Part shown: piece by piece, positions 52,901-63,488 of the stretch | How positions within the stretch are numbered: position 1 is the first letter of the stretch | How the letters are laid out: the number at the start of each line of letters is the position of its first letter | NCBI GenBank assembly: GCA_963575745.1 | Contig: CAUYUJ010005780.1 | Span: 122,001 to 186,000 of the forward strand | Direction: 5' to 3' | Length of the DNA: 64,000 bases | DNA from: Prorocentrum cordatum | Taxonomy: Eukaryota > Sar > Dinophyceae > Prorocentrales > Prorocentraceae | The notes under the pieces: generated by a model | Database searches by the model: none | What the model was told of the DNA's origin: nothing | The model's input: the letters and a program-made list of their open reading frames with translations, nothing else | Position numbers and translations under genes: made by a program

Positions 52901-53890
52901 CAGACGAGCGAAAACGAGGGAAGGGTAGCGGTATCGGTACCTTCCCCTTTTTCCTTCTCTGACAACCAACGTGTTCCGCTGCCACTGCGGCTGCAGCAGG
53001 CCAGATGAGGAGTCCATGGTATTGCCCGGGACCCAGGTCCCCGGGAGCGAATTGCTCTCCCACATGGGCCCGCCGCTGCCGGATCCAGCCTCTCCGCACG
53101 GCGCTTCCTGGAAGACTCTGACCAACCCTAGCGGGCCGCCGGACGCAGCAGCGAGAGTCGCGTCCTCACCCGCGATGATGCCAAGGATGACCCCCGACGA
53201 CGCCCACGGATTCGTGGACTCGTTTGCCTCCTGCGGGAGCCCCGAGGTCTCGGGGCCGCTGTCCAACATGTAAAAAGAGCCGAGCAGGACGGCATCCACG
53301 TTGCAGTCGAGGTCAGATTGACTGCTCAACAGAGCGGGGTTCCGCGCCTGAGTCACGAGCACGTCCTGCCCCGTCTCCGACTGCACCAGGGCCGACCACT
53401 GGGTCACGCCGAATTTTTTCAGGAACTGCTGCGGAGCGGACTCGTTGTCCCGCTTGAAGGAGATGTTGTACATCAGCGACGTCGCCTGGGCCATCCGGGA
53501 GCCGACCTGGAAAAAAGACAAGACCTCCTTCGACACCTGCTCCACCTGGGTCTTCTGCCCCTCCTCGCTGGTCGCCGTGAGGTCGCTTGAGATGATTTCC
53601 CATGACAGGATCCGGATGCCAACGATCGACCCCAGCACCAGGAAGGCCATGCTCATAGACACCATACACATCGCAGACTTCGCGTGCCTGCAAACGCGAC
53701 GCTTCTTCAGCTCGCCCCGCCACTGGGTGGCGCTGTCCAACGAGTTCGTGTAACGAAGCTTGCTAACCTTCACCGCGTCCGAGGTGTTCTTGGTGGTCGG
53801 CCCCCGAAGCTGGATGATGTGCTCATCGCATAGCCCGCACTCGCCCTCCTGGGCCAGCGCGGTGTCCACAGGCGGGGGCACGAACGCCAT
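46981..53890 (-). CDS. Cache-like receptor with C-terminal TIR-like domain
   Basis: Four exons: 53890-52967, 52780-51467, 47713-47501 and 47295-46981, giving about 921 residues. Residues 73-97 form membrane segment 1 (MSMAFLVLGSIVGIRIL). The following ~390 residues resemble an extracellular double-Cache sensor, with the typical TVIFVLTRQGELLASS strand (about 369-384). Membrane segment 2 is at about 487-508 (LIYLGLPIMVGAIMLFIIL). A HAMP/coiled-coil-like linker follows (RRTLLEEERAQRIQQ). The C-terminal domain starts near 647: VIFLSHQWLGWGF, YVWVDYCSIAQ, SSADVFIIVAPP, then RGWCRAEML in exon 3. This order parallels TIR domains, where the last block carries the catalytic glutamate of NAD-cleaving members. 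Splice sites: GTTGTC..CCCAG, GTGAAG..TTGCAG, and a GA-AG type intron last. An in-frame TGA lies shortly upstream of the start codon. I infer a surface sensor signalling through a TIR-like domain; ligand and enzymatic activity are unknown. Confidence 0.75.
47296..47500 (-). other. receptor intron 3, an inverted-repeat element
   Basis: 205 bp, starting GAGTCGAAG and ending TGTAGAG (GA-AG, a 5' site type known in dinoflagellates). Arms 47329-47361 and 47434-47466 are inverted with roughly 26 of 33 positions matching. The core GGATCGGCGCTGGGCCC is shared with free copies at 2902-3036 and 62687-62803. Splice positions are inferred from reading-frame continuity. Confidence 0.65.
47870..49245 (-). 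repeat. CTTGG-unit element with both cores
   Basis: CCAAGA units on the plus strand, with core 1 relatives (ACCACGAGCCGACAATCCG at 48260; CCACGAACCGAAAATCCG at 48828) and core 2 relatives (ATTGATTTCCTATGGG at 48465). This is the family of the 20-25 kb array, in opposite orientation. The phrase CGAGAGGCATCCCACGAG recurs at about 48410, 48970 and 49220. Confidence 0.8.
49700..50095. repeat. ~79-bp tandem array, five units
   Basis: CCACAAC or CCACAC anchors at 49714, 49792, 49873, 49955 and 50030. Each unit carries ACGTTA, CCCCCTGGTTCCGGAC and a CGACGACGACG run. Confidence 0.75.
50120..50450. repeat. dyad-bearing short repeats and a 104-bp duplication
   Basis: TTGGAACGGTATTCCAA, TTGGAACGGCATTCCAA and TTGGAACGCCATTCCAA each follow CTGGGGCTGA. 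Then TCCGCTGGACC..AGTGGCGACAG..GCA(G/A)TTCGCAGC occurs twice, at 50286 and 50390. Confidence 0.75.
50660..50795. repeat. GGT trinucleotide tract
   Basis: Near-pure GGT from 50688 to 50793 with one GGTGTGG break, preceded by GTGCGTGCGT. Confidence 0.95.
52781..52966 (-). other. receptor intron 1, an inverted-repeat element
   Basis: 186 bp, GTTGTC..TTTGGTTTCCCCAG. GGTACCCATACCGCTACTCC (52800-52819) is inverted as 52922-52941, matching at 17 of 20 positions. Its length is a multiple of three and it lacks stops, so the frame stays open if it is retained; the translated insert (for example RGRYRYRYPS) is unlike the flanking protein. Confidence 0.7.
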
Positions 53891-54669
53891 TGCAATCGAA
53901 CCGCGGACTGGTGCCGCGGATGCGTCGGGGATTGCTTCTGCGCGTGGTCCTCAAAGCTTGAACCAGAAGGTGCCGTATCAGAAGCAAGCCATGGAAACGC
54001 GTAATTTGAATAGAGGTGTTCGGGCTCCTGATGTATTCGTGGACAGCACACTGTCCTCCACAACGCCGTGGGCACTGAGTGGAGTGTGCTCAGCCCCCCT
54101 GTGGAGTCATCACGACTGAGTCTCGTAGATACTCTTTCAGGGGAACAGCTCCAAGATGTAAGCGACTCCAGGATACTCCTGGGCGTTCCTTGGCGCTGTG
54201 GAACTTGTCGCAGAGCTCTGCCAGCGCCCCCCGGAGCGTGGTATGGGATCCACGAAATCAGGGTGCTCCGAGACGGCCCCGTGAAGCCGTTCTGGGTCTC
54301 TCTTGGGGGTCTCTGGGGTAGTCTTAAGATTGAAGCCTTGGAAGCTGGCCTAAAAAGCTCACATCGGTGAACGATGCAAAACTTTGGTATGATTATCCAT
54401 CGATCGGGTGAAGGGGGTCGAATGATTTTCCATTCAGAAAACCACTCCATCCCTGAAATATACGTGGGGGCCTACCAAGAGCAACCAAGAAGGTCTTCAG
54501 TCCTGCCAGGCCCCCCCCCTCCCCCGAAGCTCTGGGCTGGCAGTGAACACTGCGCATCCCCTGGTTCTCGTTCATCTGTGCTCTCATCGACTCCCCGTGC
54601 GCCCCCCCCTTCTCGCTCGTGACCTACTTTTCAAGACCGACGGGCATTCACAATATCGGATTTTCGGTG
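53891..54669. other. region upstream of the receptor gene
   Basis: No further exon is evident. CTTCTGGTTCAAG on the minus strand (about 53972-53960) is a pyrimidine-AG stretch that could serve as a trans-splice acceptor; this is not established. Confidence 0.35.
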
Positions 54670-55850
54670 ATTATCCCGAGCAGCCACGACGGCCCGAGAG
54701 GCCCCTTCAGACCCGCCGAAGAGGGCCCACCGAGCCCCCAAGAAGGCCCAAATGAAGCCCAACTAACTAGTCCCAGGAGGGGCCCACAAGGAAGAACTTG
54801 AAGGGGCCCCGGGAACGCTTCACCCCGAGATAGCCCTGAAGAAGAACCCAAGGAGCCCTCTGAGGGTCTCCAGGATGCCCCCTATCAGGCCTCCAAGAGG
54901 CCTGCAAGAGGTTGCGAACCACACGCGGAGCTTGACACACTCAAGCGCCACGTCGTCGACGCATCCTGGCTCTTAAGGCAAAGTCGTTGGCTAAACGCTA
55001 GACGTGCGCAAATCCGCCGACCGTGTCAACGTGTTGGAAGGAAAATTCTGCGCCGGTCGTCCAGGGGTGTTCCGGGGAGATGCGCCTTGCGAGTCGGCTG
55101 GCACTGTTCCGTCTTTCCTGGCGGCCATCTTGAACCCTCCGAGCTCGCCAGCCCGAGGTGAAGCCAGCCCGGTCGCAATCGAATCGAAGTGAAGCCCGCC
55201 GTCATCTTTCTTCCTGTCCCCGCCGGGGAGATTGTGGGACAGACTGCGCTTCTTTTCCTTCTACGTATTGGGTAATCTTGGGGCCGGTTTTCAGATTTCG
55301 CCAGCCCAAGATGGCCCCAAGACGGTCCAACAGTGCCCCAGGAGGACCCCCCCACACGAAGGCCCCAAGAGGCGCACATTCACTGACTTTCCTAGGAAGT
55401 GTTTATGAACAAATTTGAGCGTTCTCGCCTTTTTGGTCTGTCAACGCTCCAACACGGCGCCAGACGGTCCAAAGATCGCCCCAAGTGGCTCCAAATAATG
55501 CCCCAAGACAGCCCAAGAGGCTCCAAGAGAGGGAACACGAATCTAACGTGTCGAGCACTTCGCCCCAGGATGACCCCTAGACCAAGCAGGCAGCCAAGAG
55601 GCCCCCAGATGCCCCAAATATTGCCCCAAAGAGGCCCCAGGAGACCCTATCTGCCCCCAAGGAGGCCTCCTCAAGAGGGTCCAAAGATGGGCCACAAGGG
55701 CCCCACGACGTCCCAAGAGGGCCCCACGACAGCCCCACAGACCTCCAAGACGACCCTACAGAGTCCAGACAGGGCACCACGACAACTCAGGAGGTCCCCC
55801 AAATCGGCCTCCAGGCCCGCAAGAGGCCCCCATGAGGCCCCTAGATGCCG
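54670..55850 (-). repeat. CTTGG-unit arrays, two blocks
   Basis: CCAAGA units at 54680-54900 and 55300-55850. The second block has a core 2 relative (TGACTTTCCTAGGAAGTG.., 55383) and a core 1 relative (GGAACACGAATCTAACGTG, 55530). A CTC tract follows (55855-55917). Between the blocks (54920-55300) there is no gene. Confidence 0.7.
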
Positions 55851-55920
55851 CCTTTTCCTCCTCCTCCTCCTCCTCCTCCTCTTCCTCCTCCTCCTCCTCC
55901 TCCTCCTCCTCCTCCCCTCT

Positions 55921-57834
55921 CAGTATCCTCTCTCTTTCGCCTACAAGTGTTCCCCCAAACGTTTCCACTACGGCTGGGGGAGCACGTAGCCCAATAGCTT
56001 GGCAAGACTTTGGCATATTGCTTGGCCACATCAGCGTCCACAAACGGCAGGGGGCGCACTGGCTCGCCACAGGCGCTTCCGAGAGGTGGACGGCGATCTG
56101 TCGTTTCTCCAGTCTCGACGCGTTCTTCAAGTCCTTCTGGGATCATCGTTGGCCTGTCCTCGTGCATGTCTTGGCTCCTTCACGGCCTTCCGAGGGCATC
56201 CTGATCCCTCGTCAGAGTCGTCGGGTCATGGCATAGGGCCTCTCCAAGACTTGCATTGACGAAAGGGACTGACAAGTACATGCCTGCAGATGCGACTCAG
56301 AATTCACTTTCGATGCCGACTATTTGGGCCACTTGCGTAAATACACCGCGCTGGCCCCAACTATAATATGTTTGTTTGCGACGCGTTGCCTTCGGGGATC
56401 TCCCGGAAGAGGGAGGTGGTTGTCCAGGGTCCACGGGGTGGAGGAGGCAATGACGAGGGAGAGGGAGAAGGGCTAGCCAAGTAGGAAGAAGGCGAGGCTG
56501 TGCGGGGAATGGGAACAACTGGGTAAGTGGGCAGATGAGGCGCACTGCGGAAAACAGCGGAACGAACTACCGCGCTAACAGAATAAGCAACGGAATCGGG
56601 CTTCAAGGCGGAGAGGATAAGCCAACAAACGGACCACACATGTTTGAATGGAAAGAGGGGGTGTCAGTATGTCAGGTGCACAAGTCGCTCGCAATCGACA
56701 CATTGAGCATGCCATGCATTATATACGCCCAATCGTCCCCGCCAGTGGCATGCAAGAGAGCAAATATTTTTGTTCACGACGCGCACCATCAACAAGTGAT
56801 CGCCCCCTGTTGTTCACCGAACCCCCTTGCAATCCTACAAAAGAGACGCTGGCCAGCCCAACCGCAACCAGTTCTAAGACGTGTGGGGGTTCTCGCACCA
56901 CTTGCGGAGACGCTGCATGAACAAGATAACAACTGGCGCCTGCGCCCACTGCGCCGTCGGAGAGAGCCTTGACTGGCTCGGCAGCGCTGCCTGGCTGGAA
57001 GCTCTTGGAAAACAGCAAATCCTGTCTGCGCACCCGCCGTCTGTCGCTGCCACCTGCAAATGCCTCACCCCCTTACGGTGTCGCCCCAGTCCGCATCTCC
57101 TGTGTATCTGACGGAAGCGCCCTTCCCACTCGCTGGATAGCGCTGCTTGGCAATGGGAGGCCCAGGAAAGATTCTGCGGAGGTGCACGCAGGACGGCAAG
57201 ACTGCGGCAGTTCTGAACAAGTACAGCCATCCCCACCGTGGAAACTTTGGCCCCACGAACCTACCTGCCCCACTCAGGTGGATTGCTGCCGTAGCCTTCC
57301 GGTTTCGCAGTATCCACTTCCACCTGGAGGGGCCACGCTGGGATGCCTGCCCTGCCCTGACCCAATCGGAATCGGGATGGTGCTGTGACGATGGTAGGCC
57401 GCTCACGGGGCGTGCCCCCAGAGGCGGGTTAGGTCATCCCTCCTCCTTCCCCTCGGGGGAGGAAGACGGTGAAGACGATCCACCTTCTGCGCCCCGCAAC
57501 TGGATCTGCTCACCCCCTCCTTGGCTGCCCGTGCGCCCTCGAATCAACGAAATGCCTGCTCCGCATGCCTGGGCCCGCCTCCGTGGCTGTCGCTCTCGCT
57601 GGCTCGCCGGCTTCGGATGGGTAATTGGCTACGCCGCGCTGCCGACCCCATGGGGTCCTCTGCGACATTTCTCAGAGTCCCGTCCACTTCCGTCGTCGTT
57701 CACTGCCCACGCATCTTGCCGTCCGTTTAGGTGGGAGACTCCGGTCTTCCCATGCCAGGTATGCACTTTATCTTCTTGCACGCGAAACATACCACTGGGG
57801 TGCCGATCCCCTGTTGGCGGGGAGACTCAGAACA
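55921..57834. other. no recognised gene
   Basis: Frames on both strands, none with a domain. No clear repeat. Confidence 0.4.
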
Positions 57835-58310
57835 TACCTCTCGGGTGTCTCTTGGAAGCTTCTTGTGGCATCTTGGGTGCTCCCTGGGTGTGGCTTCGGG
57901 CCTCGCAAGGGCGTCTTGGGGCGTTTTGTGGCAGCACAGGTGGAAGGGTTCCCAAGGCCAATTCGAGTTCCACCTCTTGTGACCCTCTTGAGCCCGTTTT
58001 GGGAGCCTCTGGGGCCGCCCTGGGGGACTTCGGCGCCATCTCAGGGTAGCCGTCGTGAGGCTCTTTAGGGGGCCACTCGGGGCGAACCTGGGGGCCGCCC
58101 AGGCCGTCTTGGGTGTTCTGAAGCACGGCAAAGGAAATCTTGAGCTCAATAGGACCTCTTCGGGTTCTGCTTTGGGCGTCTTGGGGGCCTCTTGGGCCAT
58201 CCTGAGGCTATCTTGGGCCGTCTTTGTACACGTGTTGGCAATCTCGGGCTTTCCTGGACCGAATTTGAAACCTCTGAGGCAATTTTGGCACGCCTGGGAA
58301 CACTTCTGGA
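57835..58310 (+). repeat. degenerate CTTGG-unit array
   Basis: GTCTTGGG, CCTCTTGGG and ATCTTGGG units, less regular than at 20-25 kb. From 58311 to 58880 there is a CTC patch (58490-58560) and no gene. Confidence 0.6.
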
Positions 58311-58881
58311 GCAAATGAGTCCGCCGGCGCCCCTCCAAATCGGCCAGACTGGGCTGCCTGGTGAGAGGATTGGAGAAGGGCAACAATCTAAACGCCGAGA
58401 AACCCCCTTGGGGTCGGCGCACTGCCTTTGTGCAGCAACAGCCCAACAGCCCAGGGGATGCTCAGGCGGGGGCCAAATTGGGTTTTCTCCTCCTCTGCCT
58501 CCTCGTCTCCGTCCTCGTCCTCGTCCTCCTCCTCTTCCTCGTCCTCCTCCTCCTCCTCCTCCTTTGGCCGAAATCTATAAAAAAACGCAGTTTGAAAGAA
58601 CATACGTCGTCGGAGATCTAGTTTTGCCCTCAATGCGAGAGATGAAGACCTCTCCCTCCCCCATCGGGCACACGCTAACATGGGTTAAGGATCCGCGGAG
58701 CTGGAGCGTGGGCGCCAGAGCAATGGATTGGGGAAGGCACCCTCGAAACATTAGGCCGATGTCGCCTCGTTTGGCGACGGAGCGCGCTGACTCTGCATGG
58801 AAGCTGGAACCGTCTCTAATCCGCGCGCCTTAATCCGTGTCGGCGCTTTCTCGAGGGGTCTCCAGGGGGGGAAACCAAAGG

Positions 58882-59019
58882 GGCGGGCCTTCTCAGAAGG
58901 CTCAGCAGGCCGCTGGCCGTCTGAGAAACCTTCGAAGCCTTCTCCGAAGACGCAGAGCGGGCTTCTCGGCAGGCCGGAGGGCTCCCGAGAAGCTCCGCCG
59001 CCTTCTGAGAAGGCCCGCC
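58882..59019. repeat. foldback element with perfect 20-bp arms
   Basis: GGCGGGCCTTCTCAGAAGGC (58882-58901) is exactly inverted at 59000-59019. Each arm holds a nested palindrome, GCCTTCTCAGAAGGC. The interior has further partly paired words (CCTTCGAAGCC, TTCTCCGAAG, CTCCCGAGAAG). 138 bp, non-coding. Confidence 0.9.
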
Positions 59020-59080
59020 ACCTCTGCCCGTCCCCTGGGCGCGCCGCCGAGAACGAGGAAGCACCCGGCCCTGCCTTGGG

Positions 59081-59672
59081 CTACACGCAGGAGTGACCCC
59101 AGGCAAGAGTGACCTCTGGTGCGCTGCTCCGGGGGGCCGCGGAGGGGCCAAGCTCACGCGCGAAAGACAACTGGAAGGACCCCTGTGGCCCCGCACCAAG
59201 GGTCACTACGGCGAAGGGCCAAGCACCCCCACCCCCCCGACATCCAACGTCTCGACTTTTTCGAAACACGGGCCACGACATCTCGACCACTTCCCCTGGA
59301 CCGCTCTTTTTATCAAGAGTCGCTTTTTGACGATCCCGAGGCCCTGTAAGGGCCCCGAGGGGCCACCAACTAGAAACGACCTCCGTGTCGATGTTTTCGA
59401 TACGCCATATATCTGGGCCCGCACCAGAAGGTCACATCGGCGAAAGGTCGCCCCAAGAAATGATATTTTTCCAAATCAGCAGCGGCCAATGTTGGGCAGG
59501 CGGCCTTCTGTCTCAAATGGACAATGTCCGCGGCGACACCGTCAGCGAATCCGGTTCAAAATGGACAGGAACTGCTTTCAGTCTTCGTACACACTCTTTC
59601 ATATCAATTTCGCCCATCCCGACTAGGTCCGCACCCAATGGTCACTCCAGCGAAGGGCCACTCCTATGCGTG
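59081..59672 (+). repeat. GAGTGACC dispersed repeat cluster
   Basis: First module at 59081-59123; second module three times (59193, 59418, 59629). R1 copy C lies between the last two. Confidence 0.65.
59455..59612 (+). repeat. R1 dispersed repeat, copy C
   Basis: CAGCAGCGGCCAATGTTGGG, TCTCAAATGGACAATGTCCG, CGGCGACACCGTCAGCG and AAATGGACAGGAACTGC match copies A and B. The core palindrome is damaged here. Confidence 0.7.
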
Positions 59673-60230
59673 GCCGACTCCCCCCCCCCGCCGAAGGCCT
59701 CCTCCGCTCGTCGCCGGAGGGCCTCCCGCGCTCATCGCCGCGGGGCGCCGTGCGGCCCTCTCCGCGGCAGCGGCGGCCGCGGCGGCAACCTCTGCGCATC
59801 CACTCTCCAAGCGGCGTGGCGGCCGTCCCTTCCTGGCCTCCTCCTCCGTCTTCATCCTTCCTCCTTCCTCGCTCCTCCTCCTCGCTCCTCTCTCATCCTT
59901 CCTCCCTCCTCCTCGCTCCTTCTTCTCCTCCTCCTTCATCTCCTCCTCCTCCCCCTCCCCCTCCCCCTCCCCCTCCTCCTCCTCTTCCTCCTCCTCCTCC
60001 TCCTCCTCCTCCTGCTCATTCCTCCTCATCGTCCTCCTGCTCCTTTCTCGTCCTCCTCCTCCTGCTCCTTCCTCCTCCTCCTGCTCCTTTCTCCTTCCTC
60101 ACTCCTCCTCCTCCCCCTTCCTCCTCCCTCCTGGTCTCGTCATCCTCCTCCTCCACCTTCTTCCTCATTCCTCTTTTTTCCTCGCCCCTCTCAGGGAACA
60201 CGTCAGGGAGGGATCAAGTCAGGGGGGGAT
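59673..60230. other. no gene; TCC-rich tract
   Basis: CTCCTCCTC and CTCCTTCCTC units from 59840 to 60190. Confidence 0.6.
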
Positions 60231-60362
60231 GTATCGAGCTGGAATCAGCGATACGTCGCCGATAAATCAGCGATAAGCCCCGATAGAAATTCCGCACGTT
60301 CCTGGGCGGGATGTGCTATCGGGCGCTATCGGCGATGAGTGAGCGATTGGGGGTCGATGCGT
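60231..60362 (+). repeat. dispersed repeat, second copy of 28658-28776
   Basis: TATCGAGCTGGAATC, CGATAG, ACGTTCCTGGGCGGG, ATCGGCGATGAGTGAGCGAT and TGGGGGTCGATG align with the first copy. Confidence 0.65.
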
Positions 60363-61961
60363 GCCCCCCCTGAACCTATCCCATCCTGAAATGACCACTG
60401 GTCCTGCCTGCTCCCTCGACTGGTCCCGTCTCCTTCCTCCTGGCGGCTGTGCCTGTCGCCGCCTCGAGCCGCCTGAGGCGGTCCGGAGTCGGCTGATGAG
60501 GTGTCTTGTTTGGCTGCTGTCGCCGCCGCTCCGCGCCGCCCAGGAGGAAGAGGTACCATTCCCCCCTTCTTCCTCAAGTGCTGCCCCTCCTCCGAGCCTC
60601 CGAAGCTCAAGGACACCACATGTGAAGCCTTGAGATCTTCGTCATCCTTCGGCGATCACCCAGACTATCTGGTGGGAGGGAGGGGAGCCCTGCCGTCCTC
60701 CCAGGGATCGGGAAACTCCCGGCAGTAGTCCTAGATCACCTTCGGCATGCCCCCACGAGGCCCCGAGAGAACGCCAGAAGAGGCCCCCGGCAGTATGTGC
60801 TGCGCGGCGGCAGAGGAGGGAGAAAAGGAACGAGAAGCAAGCAGACGAAGGCAAACGCGCAGGCAGGAGGCCAGGGCCGGCGGGACGAAGCAGGCGGGCG
60901 GGCAGGCGGGAAGGGACCGAGGGAGACAGCGAGCAGGGAGCAAGGGAGAGGAGGGACGGGAGACGAGGGAGAGGGGAGCAACCGCAAGCAGACGGGCCAG
61001 AACAAAGCTGGGAGAGAAGGGCCACCCGCGACGAGGCTACGGACACTACGGCGGCGACACTAGTGCAGGAGTGGATGGCGGTTGTCGGGTTCGTCGCGCT
61101 GGAGTGGGGCTGGGCGGAGAGCAGGGCGTGGGGCAGGGCGTGGGGCTGGGCGTCGGGAAAGGCGTCGGGATCGTTGTGGGGTGCCTGGCCGAGCCCAGCA
61201 CGCTGCGGCTTGGTGGGGATTGCCCTCTGCGGGATCCATCCACTGCCCCGCCGAGGAATGGACGGCTGGCGGAGGGGCGCGGGGGGCTTGGGCGGGGGGC
61301 GCTAAGCAACGCTGGGAAAACCTTACACGACATCTACCGCGGAGGCCGCCGTGGCCGCGGCCACCCCCGCCGTTCGTCACGGCCGGGAGGGGGGGAGGTG
61401 CCGGCCGATGAATTAACCTTTTCGCTTTGGGCAGCCCTGCGTATGTCCGCGCGCGCACCAGCACTGCGTACCCCCATCGGACTTGCGCAGCCGACAAGGT
61501 CAGGCGAACCTGGGGTGGGGGGCGGGCGGGCCCCATAACCCAAGTCATCGCCTGACCCTACAAACAAATCCCCTAAAACTGGAAGAGATTTTCAAGAATT
61601 GTAGAACGTCAATGGGGGTGTCCAGTACCCCAGCATCGATTGGACCCGTAGGGGCAGGGTCCGCACGTGGTCGCAAATGCTCTCCCCTCTGGCGACACCC
61701 CGCTTCCGAGGAGGTTCCCCTCCACCCTCTACGATTCCCGATGTATGGGAAGGGGGGCGCTGAAATTGGGACGTATTGGGAAGGGGGGCGTCTGGAATTG
61801 GGCCTACGACGTCGCCCAACGGCCTCAGCGGCAGGGCCCCGCCGCAGGCCTTGGGGCCTCCTTCAGCCTCGCGCTCTTTTCTTCGCCCCCATCGGAGCGG
61901 CTTCCTGCCCCTTGTTGCCCTTGCTCTGGCCTCTGGACGACGACGACGACGGCGGCCGCCT
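60363..61961. other. no recognised gene
   Basis: A G-rich patch of GGGCGTGGGGC units (61120-61175) could form quadruplexes. Other frames are composition-driven. Confidence 0.45.
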
Positions 61962-62510
61962 CTGAATGTCTCCGGAGGTCCCTGAAGCCGAAGGAGGTCT
62001 CTGGAGACCTCTGGATGCGTCTGGGGGCCCTTCGAAACCCTGGACGACGATGACGATGAGGACGACGACGACGAGGACGAGAACAAGAACGAGGACGACG
62101 ACGACGATGCCGACAGCCGCCTGTGAAGGTCTCTGGAGGTCCCCCAGAGGCCTAAGGAGGCCTCTGGAGACCTCTGGAGGCGTCTGGAAGCCCTTCGGAA
62201 CCCTCCGCGGCAACGATGACGAGGACAGCGACCGCCACGAGGACGAGGAGGACGAGGACGACGACTACGACAGGGACGAGGACGACGACGACGATGACGA
62301 CGACGACGAGGACGACGACTAAAGCAACGACCACGACGACGACGCCATTGACGACGGCCTCAATAACTACGACGACGACATCGACGACGACAACCACGAC
62401 GACCACGAGGACGGCTGCCTCTGAAGGTCTCGGGAGATCTCCGGACGCCCAAGGAGATCTCCGGAGGCCTTTGGAGGCGTCTGCAGGCCCTGAGAGGCTC
62501 TCGGACACGA
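61962..62510. repeat. three ~90-bp units separated by GAC microsatellites
   Basis: Units at 61962-62046, 62123-62210 and 62421-62510 share GCCTCTGAA or GCCTGTGAA, GGTCTC..GGAG, CTCTGGAGACCTCTGGA, GGCGTCTG and GGCCCT. GAC/GAG tracts of about 75 and 205 bp lie between them. Confidence 0.75.
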
Positions 62511-62686
62511 CGACCATCGTTAAGGTGGCATGCATTCGCCACAATAACCTGCGAGCGTCACAGTGGCAGTGCCGGATGCGCACGACGGGGCGGAGGGGGG
62601 GAGCGTTCGTTAGGGAGGGGGGACATGACGCGCGTTATGGCTCAGAGGCTTGTAAAAACACGCTCCGCTCATCTAGAGGAACAACA

Positions 62687-62803
62687 GACGGCATGAACAT
62701 ACACGTTCAGAGGTCCATCGTCGTTGGACGCGCCAGGAGGACCCAACGCCGATCCTCGAAATCTGCGCAGACCTCCGAGAACTTATGCTTTTACGCGGTG
62801 CTC
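62687..62803. repeat. small TIR element of the GGCGCTGG family
   Basis: The left arm GACGGCATGAACATACACG..AGAGGTCC (62687-62716) and the right arm (62770-62803) are inverted with roughly 70 percent match. The core GGACCCAACGCCGATCC is the reverse complement of the receptor intron core. No stretch to 63065 shows a gene. Confidence 0.7.
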
Positions 62804-63065
62804 TGCTCTTCGATCATCGCCCCCCGTTGCGTATGTAACGCCCGCTGCTGCGGCCCCTGAAACCCCCGCTGGGCAGCGCGGCCTCCCCCAAGTTGGCCGC
62901 CGTGCACCCGCTGCGCCCGCCGCCCGTGCCAGGCGGCAGCTGCGGCAGCGGGAGCGGCTGCCCGCACGAGGAGCAGAAGCGGTCCTCCTGAGCGGGCGGG
63001 TGGCGCGGTCGGGGCCCCAGAGCAGCGCGGTGACAGACCGCGTGGGACCTCGGAATCCCCAACGC

Positions 63066-63240
63066 CCTCGAAGACGAAACCAGGACGAGGATAGAACCGG
63101 GCGAGGATAGATCGAGAAACTCTTCTGAGATCTGGCGGCTCTGGAGGATGTCTCGAGCGCCGCGGCGTTCAGGAACGCTCTGAGAGCGTTCCGGAACGCT
63201 CTGGAAGGTATTTATCCTCGTCCTGCCCTGCACAACCAAC
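63066..63240 (+). repeat. GGCGAGGA dispersed repeat, copy 2
   Basis: See 17066-17225. Contains GGAACGCTCTGAGAGCGTTCC (63173-63193) as two 9-base arms around TGA. Confidence 0.7.
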
Positions 63241-63418
63241 GCCCTCACCACACGGTCCGTCACCGAACGGTTTTGGAGCCTTGGAGGTCCTGGTCGCCAA
63301 AGATGTCCTCGGAGAACGACCAGAGTCCAAAACAGCGCGGTGACCCCGAATCCACACTGACTCACCACGGGGTGCGGTCACCACACTTTTTTGGGGCCCC
63401 CGAGTGTGGGCCATGGCG

Positions 63419-63444
63419 CGCGTCCTGCTGCTGCTGCTGCTGCT

Positions 63445-63486
<42 letters not shown>

Positions 63487-63488
63487 CC
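63419..63488. repeat. CTG trinucleotide tract
   Basis: About 20 CTG triplets with three GTTGCT interruptions. Confidence 0.9.
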
